Part shown: positions 17,720-25,675 of the stretch, one piece after another
Layout: each line of letters starts with the position of its first letter
Numbering within the stretch: the stretch's first letter is position 1
Assembly: GCA_046331175.1 (NCBI GenBank)
Contig: JAXLRI010000005.1
Span: forward strand, 1-64,000
Length of the DNA stretch: 64,000 nucleotides
Direction: 5' to 3'
Origin: JAWKIW01 sp046331175
Lineage (GTDB): Bacteria > Actinomycetota > Acidimicrobiia > Acidimicrobiales > Acidimicrobilacustridaceae
The notes under the pieces: generated by a model
Told to the model about the DNA's origin: nothing
Database searches by the model: none
Seen by the model: only the letters and a program-made list of their open reading frames with translations
Translations under genes and position numbers: made by a program

Positions 17720-18564
17720 CCTGGTCCGCACCACTCGCCCCGCCTCCGCACCCGCCCCCCGCCGTGCTCGACGGCTACCGCGCCCTCGCCGTCGACGAGG
17801 CCACCGCGGTGGCCGTCGAGGTGCACCTGGCCACCTGTCCCACCTGCCGGGCGGCGGTGTCGGGCGGGGTCCGGGCCGACCGGCTGGCCGACGGCTGGGC
17901 GCTGATCACCGCCGAGCTCGACGCGCCCCGGCGCTCCTGGTTCGAGCGGGCGCTGGGCCGGGTCCTGCCGCCCGACACCGTGCGCCTCATGGCGGCCACG
18001 CCCGCCCTGCGGCGCTCGTGGTACGTCGCCATCGTCGTGGCGCTGCTGTTCGGGCTGAGCGCGGCGAGCCCCAACCGGCCCGACGCCACCGTGCTGTGGT
18101 TCCTGGCGCTGGCCCCGCTCATCCCCGTCATCGGCGTCGCGCTGGCCTACGGCCGGGGGGTCGACCCCGCCTACGAGGTGACGGTGGCGGCCCCCATGAG
18201 CGGCCTGCGGCTGGTGCTGGTCCGGTCGGTGACGGTGCTCGCCACAGCCATCGTCGTCACGCTCGTCGCCATGGTCGGGCTGGCCCGATCGCCCGAGGGC
18301 CACCTCGCCGCCGCCTGGCTGCTGCCGGCCCTCGCCCTCAGTGCGCTGTGCCTGGCGATGTCGACGGTGGTGGCGCCTCGGGCCGCGGCGTGGATCGTGG
18401 CGGTGGCGTGGCTCGTGGTGGTGATCGTCGTGAGCGGCGGGGCCGACCCGCTCGTCCTGTTCCGGTGGTGGGGCCAGCTGGCGATGGTCGTCCTGGCGGT
18501 CGCGGCGGGCGCGGTGGTGCTGGTCCGCCGCCGCTCGTTCGACGTCGTGCAGGGGGTGCGGTGA
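17716..18564 (+). CDS. Membrane anti-sigma factor fused to a permease-like domain
   Basis: 282 residues. A zinc-binding anti-sigma (zf-HC2) motif H37-x3-C41-x2-C44 lies near the N-terminus (HLATCPTCRAAV). From about residue 105 there are six hydrophobic segments resembling an ABC-2-type permease rather than the single span of ordinary anti-sigma factors. It is translationally coupled to both neighbours: ATGA with the sigma factor and TGATG with the ABC ATPase. The arrangement suggests that one protein both holds the sigma factor and forms the membrane part of the transporter; that link is inference. Confidence 0.75.
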   Translation: MTWSAPLAPPPHPPPAVLDGYRALAVDEATAVAVEVHLATCPTCRAAVSGGVRADRLADGWALITAELDAPRRSWFERALGRVLPPDTVRLMAATPALRRSWYVAIVVALLFGLSAASPNRPDATVLWFLALAPLIPVIGVALAYGRGVDPAYEVTVAAPMSGLRLVLVRSVTVLATAIVVTLVAMVGLARSPEGHLAAAWLLPALALSALCLAMSTVVAPRAAAWIVAVAWLVVVIVVSGGADPLVLFRWWGQLAMVVLAVAAGAVVLVRRRSFDVVQGVR

Positions 18565-19442
18565 TGGCGCCGGCGACCTTGGCGGTGGATCGGGTGCAGC
18601 GGCGCTACGGGAGCGCCACGGCGGTCGACGGGGTCAGCCTCACCGCCCACGGCGGCGTGGTCGCGCTGGTCGGGCCGAACGGAGCCGGCAAGACCACGCT
18701 GCTGCGCTGCCTGGCGACCGTGCTGCCGCCGTCGGCGGGCTCGGTGCACGTCGACGGGCTCGACGTCACCCGACCCGACCAGCGCACGGTCGTGCGCCGC
18801 CGCCTCGGCTACCTCCCGCAGGAGGCCGCCTTCGCCCCGAACGCCCGCGTGTTCGACGTCGTCGACTACGTCGGCATCGTCAAGGAGCAGCGCGACGTGC
18901 GGCGCCGCCACGCCGACGTGCTGCGGGTGCTCGGCGAGGTGGGCCTGCGCGACCGGGCGGGCGACAAGGTCAAGGCGCTGTCGGGCGGGATGCGGCGCCG
19001 CCTCGGCATCGCCCAGGCGCTGCTCGGCCAGCCCGGGCTGGTGCTGCTCGACGAGCCGGCCACCGGCCTCGACCCCGAGCAGCGGCTGCGGCTGCGCGAC
19101 CGGCTGGCCCGGCTGGGGGAGGAGGCCACGGTGGTGGTGTCGACCCACCTCATCGACGAGGTCGCCGCCCTCGCCCACGTGATCCACGTGCTCGACCGCG
19201 GGCGACTGGTCTGGTCGGGGACGCCGGCCGCGCTGGCCGGGACCGCCGCCGGCCGGGTGTGGCGGACGCCGACCCCGCCGCTGGCCTCGGCCGCGGTCCG
19301 GGCCGCGTGGCGCCAGCCCGACGGGTCGCACCGCTGCGTGGGGACCCCGCCGCCCGGCGCCGAGCTGCTGGCGCCGACGCTGGAGGACGGCTACCTGCTG
19401 CTGGTCGGCCCCGCCGGTGGTGCCGGCGACGGCTGGGGCTGA
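18564..19442 (+). CDS. ABC transporter ATP-binding protein
   Basis: 292 residues with Walker A GPNGAGKTT at 37-45, the Q-loop in GYLPQEAAF, signature LSGGMRRR and Walker B LVLLDEPATGLDP, plus the switch His in VVVSTHLIDE. The C-terminal ~70 residues form a small extra domain, as in drug/lipid exporters of the ABC-2 type. It overlaps the previous gene by one base and is the only other transporter component here, so the six-span anti-sigma protein is its probable membrane partner. It may export a compound linked to the sigma factor response. The last gene of the operon ends 5 bases from a convergent stop. Confidence 0.88.
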   Translation: MAPATLAVDRVQRRYGSATAVDGVSLTAHGGVVALVGPNGAGKTTLLRCLATVLPPSAGSVHVDGLDVTRPDQRTVVRRRLGYLPQEAAFAPNARVFDVVDYVGIVKEQRDVRRRHADVLRVLGEVGLRDRAGDKVKALSGGMRRRLGIAQALLGQPGLVLLDEPATGLDPEQRLRLRDRLARLGEEATVVVSTHLIDEVAALAHVIHVLDRGRLVWSGTPAALAGTAAGRVWRTPTPPLASAAVRAAWRQPDGSHRCVGTPPPGAELLAPTLEDGYLLLVGPAGGAGDGWG

Positions 19443-19447
19443 GCGGC

Positions 19448-20722
19448 TCAGCCGGCGGTGGGGTCCCACCGGCGCAGCTGCGTCTGCAGCCAGCCGTGCT
19501 CCCAGAAGCTCTCGCTCCCCCCGTGGTCGAGGAGGTGGCGGTGGGCGCCCGCCATCACCGCCGCCAGGCGGGGCTCGTCGGGGACGATCGCCTCGACCGC
19601 CTCGCCCAGGCGGATGGCCACCACCGCGTCGCCCCGGGCCAGCGCGGCCTCGGCCCGGTCGAGCGTGGCGTCGACACCGGCCGCCTCGACCAGCTCGGCC
19701 AGTGCTGCCGGCGCGCTGTCGGGGTACAGCTCGGTGGTCGACTGGAGCCTGAACCAGCCGACGTAGCTCTCCCACAGCGTGCGCACCGCCCACGAGACCT
19801 TGCCGTAGCCCTGGCCCACCCGCAGCTCGGGCGGCAGCTGGACGTCGCGCATCAGCGTCCACACGTCGACGCCGGCGTTGAACCCCTCGAGCGTGCGGTC
19901 GTGCACGAAGGCGACGGCATCGTGGAGGCGTTCGAGGGAGGCCTCGATGAGGTCGGCGCCGACGATCGGCTCGTGCCGACCGGTGACGAGCACCTCGGGG
20001 CGCAGCTCGCGGACCATGCGGTTGGTCGCCAGCTGCGGCTCGACGAACCGGTACTTGTCGCCGCGGATGGTGTTGAGGTTGGGGAAGTGCGGGAACAGCG
20101 GGCCGAAGAGGTTGCTGACGAGGGCGACGCGGTGCTCGGGGAGCCACACGACGCAGCAGTCGGTGGTCTCGCCGACCGCGGCCAGCAGCTCGACGCGCAG
20201 GCCGTCGACGGTGAGGCCGAGCCGGTCGTGGAAGGTGATGTCGGGCACCGGCTCGGCCTGGGCCATCGACACACCGGGGTTCTCCTGGTGGATGCGCTTG
20301 GCGTCGGTGGCGAGCAGATCGAACCAGATGCCGGCCGTGCGCATCCGCAGCCCCTGGATGCGCTTGTCGTCGGCCTGGCACGCCGGGTTGTTCGCCTGGG
20401 CGATGTAGGTGGTGCCCGGCTCGCGGAACAGGTCGACGCCCCCCACGTGGTCCACGTGGGCCTGGGTGGTGATGACGTGGTGCGTCGGCCCCGGGCGGAT
20501 GGCGTCGAAGACCCGCTTGTGGTGCGGGGCCTCGTAGCCCATGCCGGTGTTCACGATGATCCGGCCCGAGTCGGTGAGGACCAGGTAGGCCGCGGTGTTG
20601 CCGCCCGACCGGTACACGAGGCCGTCGACCACCGGGTGGGCGGGGTCGTCGTAGACGGCGGTGAGCAGCTCCTTGCCCGGCCGGGTGTCGACGAGGCGGT
20701 CGACCTCATCCTGGATGTTCAC
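19448..20722 (-). CDS. Alkylsulfatase-like metallo-beta-lactamase protein
   Basis: 424 residues from GTG 20722. The N-terminal half is an MBL fold (YRSGGNTAAYLVLTDSGRIIVNTG). The metal motif reads TQAHVDH at 86-92, so the first histidine of HxHxDH is Gln. Later ligands GRHEPIVG and the DHGGSESF end are present. The second half (about residues 235-370) matches the alkyl sulfatase dimerisation region (YGKVSWAVRTLWESYVGWF). Related enzymes hydrolyse primary alkyl sulfates. The start codon overlaps the stop of the sulfotransferase gene (GTGA), so the two are coupled. With a changed metal site the activity is uncertain. Confidence 0.78.
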   Translation of the reverse strand: MNIQDEVDRLVDTRPGKELLTAVYDDPAHPVVDGLVYRSGGNTAAYLVLTDSGRIIVNTGMGYEAPHHKRVFDAIRPGPTHHVITTQAHVDHVGGVDLFREPGTTYIAQANNPACQADDKRIQGLRMRTAGIWFDLLATDAKRIHQENPGVSMAQAEPVPDITFHDRLGLTVDGLRVELLAAVGETTDCCVVWLPEHRVALVSNLFGPLFPHFPNLNTIRGDKYRFVEPQLATNRMVRELRPEVLVTGRHEPIVGADLIEASLERLHDAVAFVHDRTLEGFNAGVDVWTLMRDVQLPPELRVGQGYGKVSWAVRTLWESYVGWFRLQSTTELYPDSAPAALAELVEAAGVDATLDRAEAALARGDAVVAIRLGEAVEAIVPDEPRLAAVMAGAHRHLLDHGGSESFWEHGWLQTQLRRWDPTAG

Positions 20723-21972
20723 GTGACCTCGATCCTGACGGGGAAGCGGTCGAGGTAGGCGCCGTAGCGGGACCGGACCTCTTCGGGGGTGGTGGAGAAG
20801 TCTCGACGCAGGTCGTAGATCACCTGGCCGTCCTTCCCGCGCGGGTGGGCGGCGCGGTACGCCTCGATCTCGGCCCGGGCCTCGTCGGTGAGCTCGATGC
20901 CGGCCAGGTCGTAGACCCGCTGGATCGTGCCCATCTCGTCGGCCATGTACTCGTGGAAGAGCACGTCGAGCGTGCGATCGGAGGGCAGCCGGTCGCGGTC
21001 GCGCAGGGACGCGTCGAGCAGGCGGCCGATGCGGTCGGTCCAGTAGTCGCGGTACCACTCGGGCCGGGTGCTGCGGTACTGCGTGCGGGCGCCGTAGCAG
21101 AGCATGGTGGCGGTGGACTGGACGACGGCGACCGGGTCGCGGTGGGTCACGACGATGGTGGCGTCGGGGAACGTCGTCAGCAGCGGGCCGAGCTGCTCGA
21201 GGTGCTGGGGCGACTTCAGGACCCAGCGGGGTCGGGGCCGGTGCCACTGCAGGATCTGCAGCACCTGCTTGAGGTAGGCGTAGTGGGGCGTCTGGTCGTG
21301 GGCCAGGTAGTGGTCGCGCCAGCGCGGGGCCCGGGCCACCCACTCCACGTTGTAGTTGGAGAAGTCCGGGCCCATGAGCTCGATCTCCTCGTGCACGTGG
21401 TCGGGCTCCATGGGGTGCATGGCCGCGACCAGGGGCGCCCCCGACTGCATCGCCTCCCACGCCTGCTGGCAGCGAGCCCACCGGGGGTCGACGCCTTCGA
21501 CCTCGGCGGGCTCGCGCGGGTTGGGCACCGGCTCGTAGGACTCCCACAGCGGCATCGACCGGAAGCGGCTGTCGGCGGCCAGCAGGTTGACCAGGTTGGT
21601 GGTGCCGGAGCGGGGGAGCCCGACGACGACGACCGGCGCCTCGATGGGGACGTCGCCGATCTCGGGATGGCGGGCGAGCAGGTCGTGGACCAGCAGGCGG
21701 TTCGAGGCGTACCGGACGTTGTCGGCGAAGAACAGCATGCGGCCGAGGCCCGTGCGCTCGTCGTCGGCGTCCATCTCGGCCAGCTGCAGGCCGAGCCGCT
21801 CGCGGAAGTCGTCGGGCCCGAAGTCGTCGAGGCCGGTGCGGCCCACGGCGGCCTCGCACACGGCGTCGACGGTGAGCTCGGTGTGCTTCGACTCGCCGAA
21901 GTCGAGGCCCAGCTGCTGCAGCTCGGTCAGCACGGGCGACGCCAGGTCGTCGATCCGGATCTCGTTCGTCAC
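20719..21972 (-). CDS. Sulfotransferase family protein
   Basis: 417 residues from GTG 21972; a longer frame reaches 22059. The PAPS 5'-phosphosulfate loop VVGLPRSGTT is at 116-125, and the 3'-phosphate motif appears as IVVTHRDPVAVVQS. It belongs to the broad bacterial Sulfotransfer_3-like group, which moves a sulfo group from PAPS to a hydroxyl of lipids or small molecules. It sits between an alcohol dehydrogenase gene (58 bases upstream) and an alkylsulfatase-like gene (overlapping downstream), all on the minus strand. This suggests that an alcohol substrate is oxidised, sulfated or desulfated by the set; the substrate is unknown. Confidence 0.85.
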   Translation of the reverse strand: MTNEIRIDDLASPVLTELQQLGLDFGESKHTELTVDAVCEAAVGRTGLDDFGPDDFRERLGLQLAEMDADDERTGLGRMLFFADNVRYASNRLLVHDLLARHPEIGDVPIEAPVVVVGLPRSGTTNLVNLLAADSRFRSMPLWESYEPVPNPREPAEVEGVDPRWARCQQAWEAMQSGAPLVAAMHPMEPDHVHEEIELMGPDFSNYNVEWVARAPRWRDHYLAHDQTPHYAYLKQVLQILQWHRPRPRWVLKSPQHLEQLGPLLTTFPDATIVVTHRDPVAVVQSTATMLCYGARTQYRSTRPEWYRDYWTDRIGRLLDASLRDRDRLPSDRTLDVLFHEYMADEMGTIQRVYDLAGIELTDEARAEIEAYRAAHPRGKDGQVIYDLRRDFSTTPEEVRSRYGAYLDRFPVRIEVT

Positions 21973-22030
21973 CGTTCGGCCTCGTGCGATCGCGTCCGGT
22001 CCGGTGCGCCGCAACCGTCGCATCGCCTCG

Positions 22031-23047
22031 TCATGGCTCGTCGCCGGCGCGAGGGGCATCCATGGTGATCATCACCTTGCCGCAGTCCTTCGAGCCCTCG
22101 AGCACGGCGAGGCCCTCGCCGAACTCCTCGAGCGGGAGCGTGTGCGTGATGAGGAAGGACAGGTCGCGCCGGGCCAGCAGGTCGACGGCATCCTCGAAGC
22201 GCTCGGGGTACTCCATCGAGCCGCGCACGGTGAACTGCTTCATCAGCAGGTCGACGTAGCTGGTGGCCACCGGCTGGTAGTGCAGCGCGACCACGACGAG
22301 CATCCCGTCGACCCGCCCGTGGCGCAGCACGTCGCCGATGACGCGGTCGGCGCCCGACGCCTCGATGAAGACGTCCGTCGCCGCCGTCGGGCCGAACAGG
22401 AACGGGGCGGTGCCGTGGAGGCGCTTCAGCTCGTCCCACACGTCGACCGCGGTGGGGTCCACGACGTGGGTGGCGCCGATCCGGCGGGCCAGCTCGAGGC
22501 GGGCGGGGCTGAGGTCGATGGCCACCACGTCGGTGACGCCGCGATCGGCGAGCGTGGCCAGGGCCATGAGGCCGATCGGGCCGCACCCGAACACCGCCAC
22601 CTTGTCGCCGGGCTTCGCCTCGGACTGGTTCACCGCCTGCATGCCGACGGCCAGCGGCTCGGCCAGGGCCGCGGTGGTGAGCGGCAGGTCGTCGGGCACG
22701 GCGAAGAGGCGGCCGGCGGCGTCGGGCACGTGCAGCAGCGGGGTGAGGCCGCCCTGGCCGCCGCCGGTGCCCATCGGGAAGCCCTCGTCGGTGGACGGGC
22801 ACACGACCACCCGGTCGCCCACGGCGATGCCCTCGACCTCGGACCCGATCCAGTCGACGACGCCGGCCATCTCGTGGCCGAGCGGGATGGGGTGGCCGGG
22901 GGTCATGCCCAGGTGCACGTAGGACACGTCGGTCCCGCAGATCCCGCAGGCGGCGATGCGGACGAGCGCGTCGCTCGGGCCGGGATCGGGGTCGTCGACC
23001 TCGTCGAGGCGCCAGTCGTCGGCGCCGTGCAACACGATCTGCTTCAT
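22031..23047 (-). CDS. Zinc-dependent alcohol dehydrogenase
   Basis: 338 residues. A medium-chain dehydrogenase with catalytic zinc ligands C37 (ACGICGTD) and H58-E59 (LGHEMAG), and a Rossmann turn GCGPIG for NAD(P). The four-cysteine structural zinc lobe is missing: its place reads CPSTDEGFPMGTGGGQGG, which has a single Cys. The C-terminal half is normal. First gene of the minus-strand set with the sulfotransferase and alkylsulfatase-like protein. It is transcribed away from the VOC gene across a 216-base gap that holds a 13-bp triple repeat. Confidence 0.85.
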   Translation of the reverse strand: MKQIVLHGADDWRLDEVDDPDPGPSDALVRIAACGICGTDVSYVHLGMTPGHPIPLGHEMAGVVDWIGSEVEGIAVGDRVVVCPSTDEGFPMGTGGGQGGLTPLLHVPDAAGRLFAVPDDLPLTTAALAEPLAVGMQAVNQSEAKPGDKVAVFGCGPIGLMALATLADRGVTDVVAIDLSPARLELARRIGATHVVDPTAVDVWDELKRLHGTAPFLFGPTAATDVFIEASGADRVIGDVLRHGRVDGMLVVVALHYQPVATSYVDLLMKQFTVRGSMEYPERFEDAVDLLARRDLSFLITHTLPLEEFGEGLAVLEGSKDCGKVMITMDAPRAGDEP

Positions 23048-23174
23048 GTGCGCCTCGCGGTCGTGGCCTCGGTGGGGTGCGGTCGGATCGTCGAGGTCGC
23101 GCCGCGGCGCGAACCGGTGCCCCCGTCCGGTGCGGCCGCATCGTAGGGAGGCCGCTCGCGGCCGTCCACCGGTC

Positions 23175-23212
23175 CGCCGAGCGATCTCGCCGAGCGATCT
23201 CGCCGAGCGATC
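23175..23212. repeat. Three tandem 13-bp repeats in a divergent intergenic region
   Basis: The unit CGCCGAGCGATCT occurs at 23175-23187 and 23188-23200, and again without its last base at 23201-23212. Each unit contains CGAG-N4-CTCG inverted half-sites across the unit boundary. It lies between the divergent alcohol dehydrogenase and VOC genes, so it may be an operator array or a simple slippage product. Confidence 0.6.
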
Positions 23213-23263
23213 AGGGCTCGTCGCTCGCGGGCTGGTCGCGGCCACGATCCGTACGCTGGGGGC

Positions 23264-23632
23264 ATGGCCCACCTCCAGCGCCTCGACCACGTGCAGCTGG
23301 CGATGCCGGCAGGCCCCGAAGCCGAGGCGGAGGCCGAGGCGTACTACGCCGGCCTGCTCGGGCTGGCGCGGGTGCCCAAGCCGCCGGCGCTGGCCGGGCG
23401 CGGCGGCTGTTGGTTCGAGGCGGGCGACGTCCACGTGCACCTCGGCGTCGAGGAGCCCTTCGCCCCCGCCCGCAAGGCCCACCCCGCGTTCGTCGTCGAC
23501 GACCTCGACGTGCTGGCCGCCGATCTCGCCGCCGCAGGCCACGACGTGCGGTGGAGCGACGAGCTGCCCGGCACCCGCCGCTTCCACACCGACGACCCCT
23601 TCGGCAACCGCCTCGAGCTGATCGCCGGCTGA
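23264..23632 (+). CDS. VOC/glyoxalase family protein
   Basis: 122 residues, one vicinal-oxygen-chelate domain of two beta-alpha-beta-beta-beta modules. Module one begins LDHVQLAMPAG with the His ligand; a Glu/His-rich VHVHLGVEEPF strand follows; the end is DPFGNRLELI with the usual Glu ligand. Such proteins may be isomerases, dioxygenases or resistance-binding proteins; nothing here fixes the substrate. TACGCT lies 6 bases before the ATG, a leaderless start. It precedes rimO on the same strand but that gene has its own -10 box. Confidence 0.78.
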   Translation: MAHLQRLDHVQLAMPAGPEAEAEAEAYYAGLLGLARVPKPPALAGRGGCWFEAGDVHVHLGVEEPFAPARKAHPAFVVDDLDVLAADLAAAGHDVRWSDELPGTRRFHTDDPFGNRLELIAG

Positions 23633-23695
23633 CGCGCCGTGCCGCCGCCGTCGCTCGTTGGGGCCGGTCCGGGGGGCTCTTGTAGCATCGCCCGG

Positions 23696-25027
23696 ATGCC
23701 TCGCTCCTTCTGGGTGGAGACGCTGGGCTGTCCGAAGAACCAGGTCGACTCGGACAAGCTGACGGGGACCCTCCTCGCGGACGGGCTCGTCCCCGCGCTC
23801 GACGCCGGGGGTGCCGACCTGGTCGTGGTCAACACCTGTGCCTTCATCGAGGAGGCGCGGCAGGAGTCCATCGACACGGTGCTGGCGCTGTCCGACGGCC
23901 GGGCCGACGGCGCCGAGGTCGTCGTCACCGGCTGCCTCGCCGAGCGCTACGGCGACGAGCTGGCCGACGCTCTGCCCGAGGCCGACGTGGTGGCCGGGTT
24001 CGGCGTACCGGTCACGCTCGGCGTGAAGCCGCCTCGGGGACGGGCCCTGCTCGCCACCGACGAGTCGGTGCCGGCGCTCGACCTGCTCGAGCTGCCCCGC
24101 CCGAAGGCCGACGCTCCCTGGGCCTACGTGAAGGTGGCCGAGGGGTGCGACCGGGCCTGCGGCTTCTGTGCCATCCCCACCTTCCGCGGGAAGCAGCGGT
24201 CGCGTGCCATGGCCGACGTGCTGGCCGAGGTCGAGGCCCTCGACGTGGCCGAGGTGGTGCTCGTCGCCCAGGACCTCGCCGCCTATGGCCGCGACCAGGG
24301 GGTGGGTGAGCGGCGCATCGTCGACCTGGTGGGAGCGGTGGCCGAGCGGGTCGATCGCGTGCGCCTGCTGTACCTGTACCCGTCGGACCTCACCGACGGT
24401 CTGGTCGAGGCCGTGCTGGCCACCGGCGTGCCCTACTTCGACCTGTCCCTGCAGCACGTGTCGGCGCCGCTGCTGCGTCGGATGCGCCGGTGGGGCGACG
24501 GCGACCGGTTCGCCGACCGCATCGCGGCCATCCGCGCGGCCGCCCCCGACGCCGCCTTCCGGTCCAACTTCATCGTCGGCTACCCCGGTGAGACCGAGGC
24601 CGACCACGACCAGCTGCTCGCCTTCGTCGGCGAGGTCGGGCTCGACTGGTGCGGCTTCTTCGCCTACTCGGCCGAGGAGGGCACCTACGCCGCCGGGCTC
24701 GACGGGACCGTCGACCCCGGCCTGGTCGACGAGCGGCTGGCCGAGCTGCGCGAGCTGCAGGACGGCATCACCGCCACCCGACGTGACGATCTGATCGGGT
24801 CGACGGTCGAAGTCCTCGTGGACCTCCCCGGCCAGGCGCGCGGCCACCGCGAAGCCCCCGAGATCGACGGCATCGTGACCGTGCCCGAGGCGCTGCCGGT
24901 CGGCACGTTCGTCGACGTGGTCGTCACCGACGCGCTCGGCCCGGACCTCGTGGCCGAGCCGGTCGACGACTCCGCCGGCTCGCCCCGCCCGCACACCTCG
25001 CGCCGTCCCGCCGGCAGGTCGTCGTGA
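23696..25027 (+). CDS. rimO: Ribosomal protein S12 methylthiotransferase RimO
   Basis: Radical-SAM enzyme that methylthiolates an aspartate of ribosomal protein S12. 443 residues. The N-terminal cluster domain carries LGCPKNQVDSD, which marks RimO rather than MiaB, then NTCAFIE and TGCLAERYGDEL. The radical cluster is C151, C155 and C158 (GCDRACGFC). A TRAM-like C-terminal domain ends the protein. TAGCAT lies 7 bases before the ATG, favouring 23696. The stop overlaps the GTG of pgsA (GTGA), so the two are coupled, an arrangement common in actinobacteria. Confidence 0.92.
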   Translation: MPRSFWVETLGCPKNQVDSDKLTGTLLADGLVPALDAGGADLVVVNTCAFIEEARQESIDTVLALSDGRADGAEVVVTGCLAERYGDELADALPEADVVAGFGVPVTLGVKPPRGRALLATDESVPALDLLELPRPKADAPWAYVKVAEGCDRACGFCAIPTFRGKQRSRAMADVLAEVEALDVAEVVLVAQDLAAYGRDQGVGERRIVDLVGAVAERVDRVRLLYLYPSDLTDGLVEAVLATGVPYFDLSLQHVSAPLLRRMRRWGDGDRFADRIAAIRAAAPDAAFRSNFIVGYPGETEADHDQLLAFVGEVGLDWCGFFAYSAEEGTYAAGLDGTVDPGLVDERLAELRELQDGITATRRDDLIGSTVEVLVDLPGQARGHREAPEIDGIVTVPEALPVGTFVDVVVTDALGPDLVAEPVDDSAGSPRPHTSRRPAGRSS

Positions 25028-25623
25028 GCGACACCGCCCCCACGCCCGACGTCCCGAGCCCGCAGGCCACCACCTTCGGGCCCTCGGCGCTGGCCACCCC
25101 GGCGAACGCCGTCACCGTGGTGCGGCTGCTGGTGTCGCCGCTGCTGTTCTCGCTCATCGCGTCGGAGGGCGCGTCGTGGCGCACCTTCGTGCTGTGGGTC
25201 GTGCTGGCCAGCACCGACGGCGTCGACGGCTGGATCGCCCGCAAGATGGGCACCACGCGGTCGGGCGCGTTCCTCGACCCGCTGGCCGACAAGGTGCTGG
25301 TGTTCGGGGCCCTGTGCGCGCTGGCCGTCATCGGCACGTTCTGGTGGCTGCCGGTGATCATCATCGGCGCCCGCGAGCTGGCCATCTCGCTGTACCGCGT
25401 CTACTGGGGCCGCCACGGCCTGGCGGTGCCGGCCCGCAAGTCGGCCAAGGCCAAGACCTTCGTGCAGTCGATCGCCATCGGCTGCGCCCTGGCTCCGCCG
25501 CTCGTCGACCAGCCCTGGATCGCCACGTCGTTCCTGTGGGCGTCGGTGGCGCTGGCCCTGTGGAGCGCGGCGCTCTACTTCGTCGACGGCCAGCGGGCCC
25601 TGTCGACGATGCACCGCGACTGA
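25024..25623 (+). CDS. pgsA: CDP-diacylglycerol-glycerol-3-phosphate 3-phosphatidyltransferase
   Basis: Makes phosphatidylglycerol phosphate from CDP-diacylglycerol and glycerol 3-phosphate at the membrane. 199 residues with about five membrane segments. The CDP-alcohol phosphatidyltransferase signature DG-x2-AR-x7-G-x3-D-x3-D is complete (DGWIARKMGTTRSG then AFLDPLAD). The gene starts with a GTG overlapping the rimO stop. Phosphatidylinositol-phosphate synthases share the fold, but context (rimO-pgsA-cinA) supports pgsA. Confidence 0.9.
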   Translation: MSDTAPTPDVPSPQATTFGPSALATPANAVTVVRLLVSPLLFSLIASEGASWRTFVLWVVLASTDGVDGWIARKMGTTRSGAFLDPLADKVLVFGALCALAVIGTFWWLPVIIIGARELAISLYRVYWGRHGLAVPARKSAKAKTFVQSIAIGCALAPPLVDQPWIATSFLWASVALALWSAALYFVDGQRALSTMHRD

Positions 25624-25675
25624 GGTCCCGCCATCCGGGAGGCGGGCTCGGGGCGAGCCTGTAGCCTGCGCCGCC

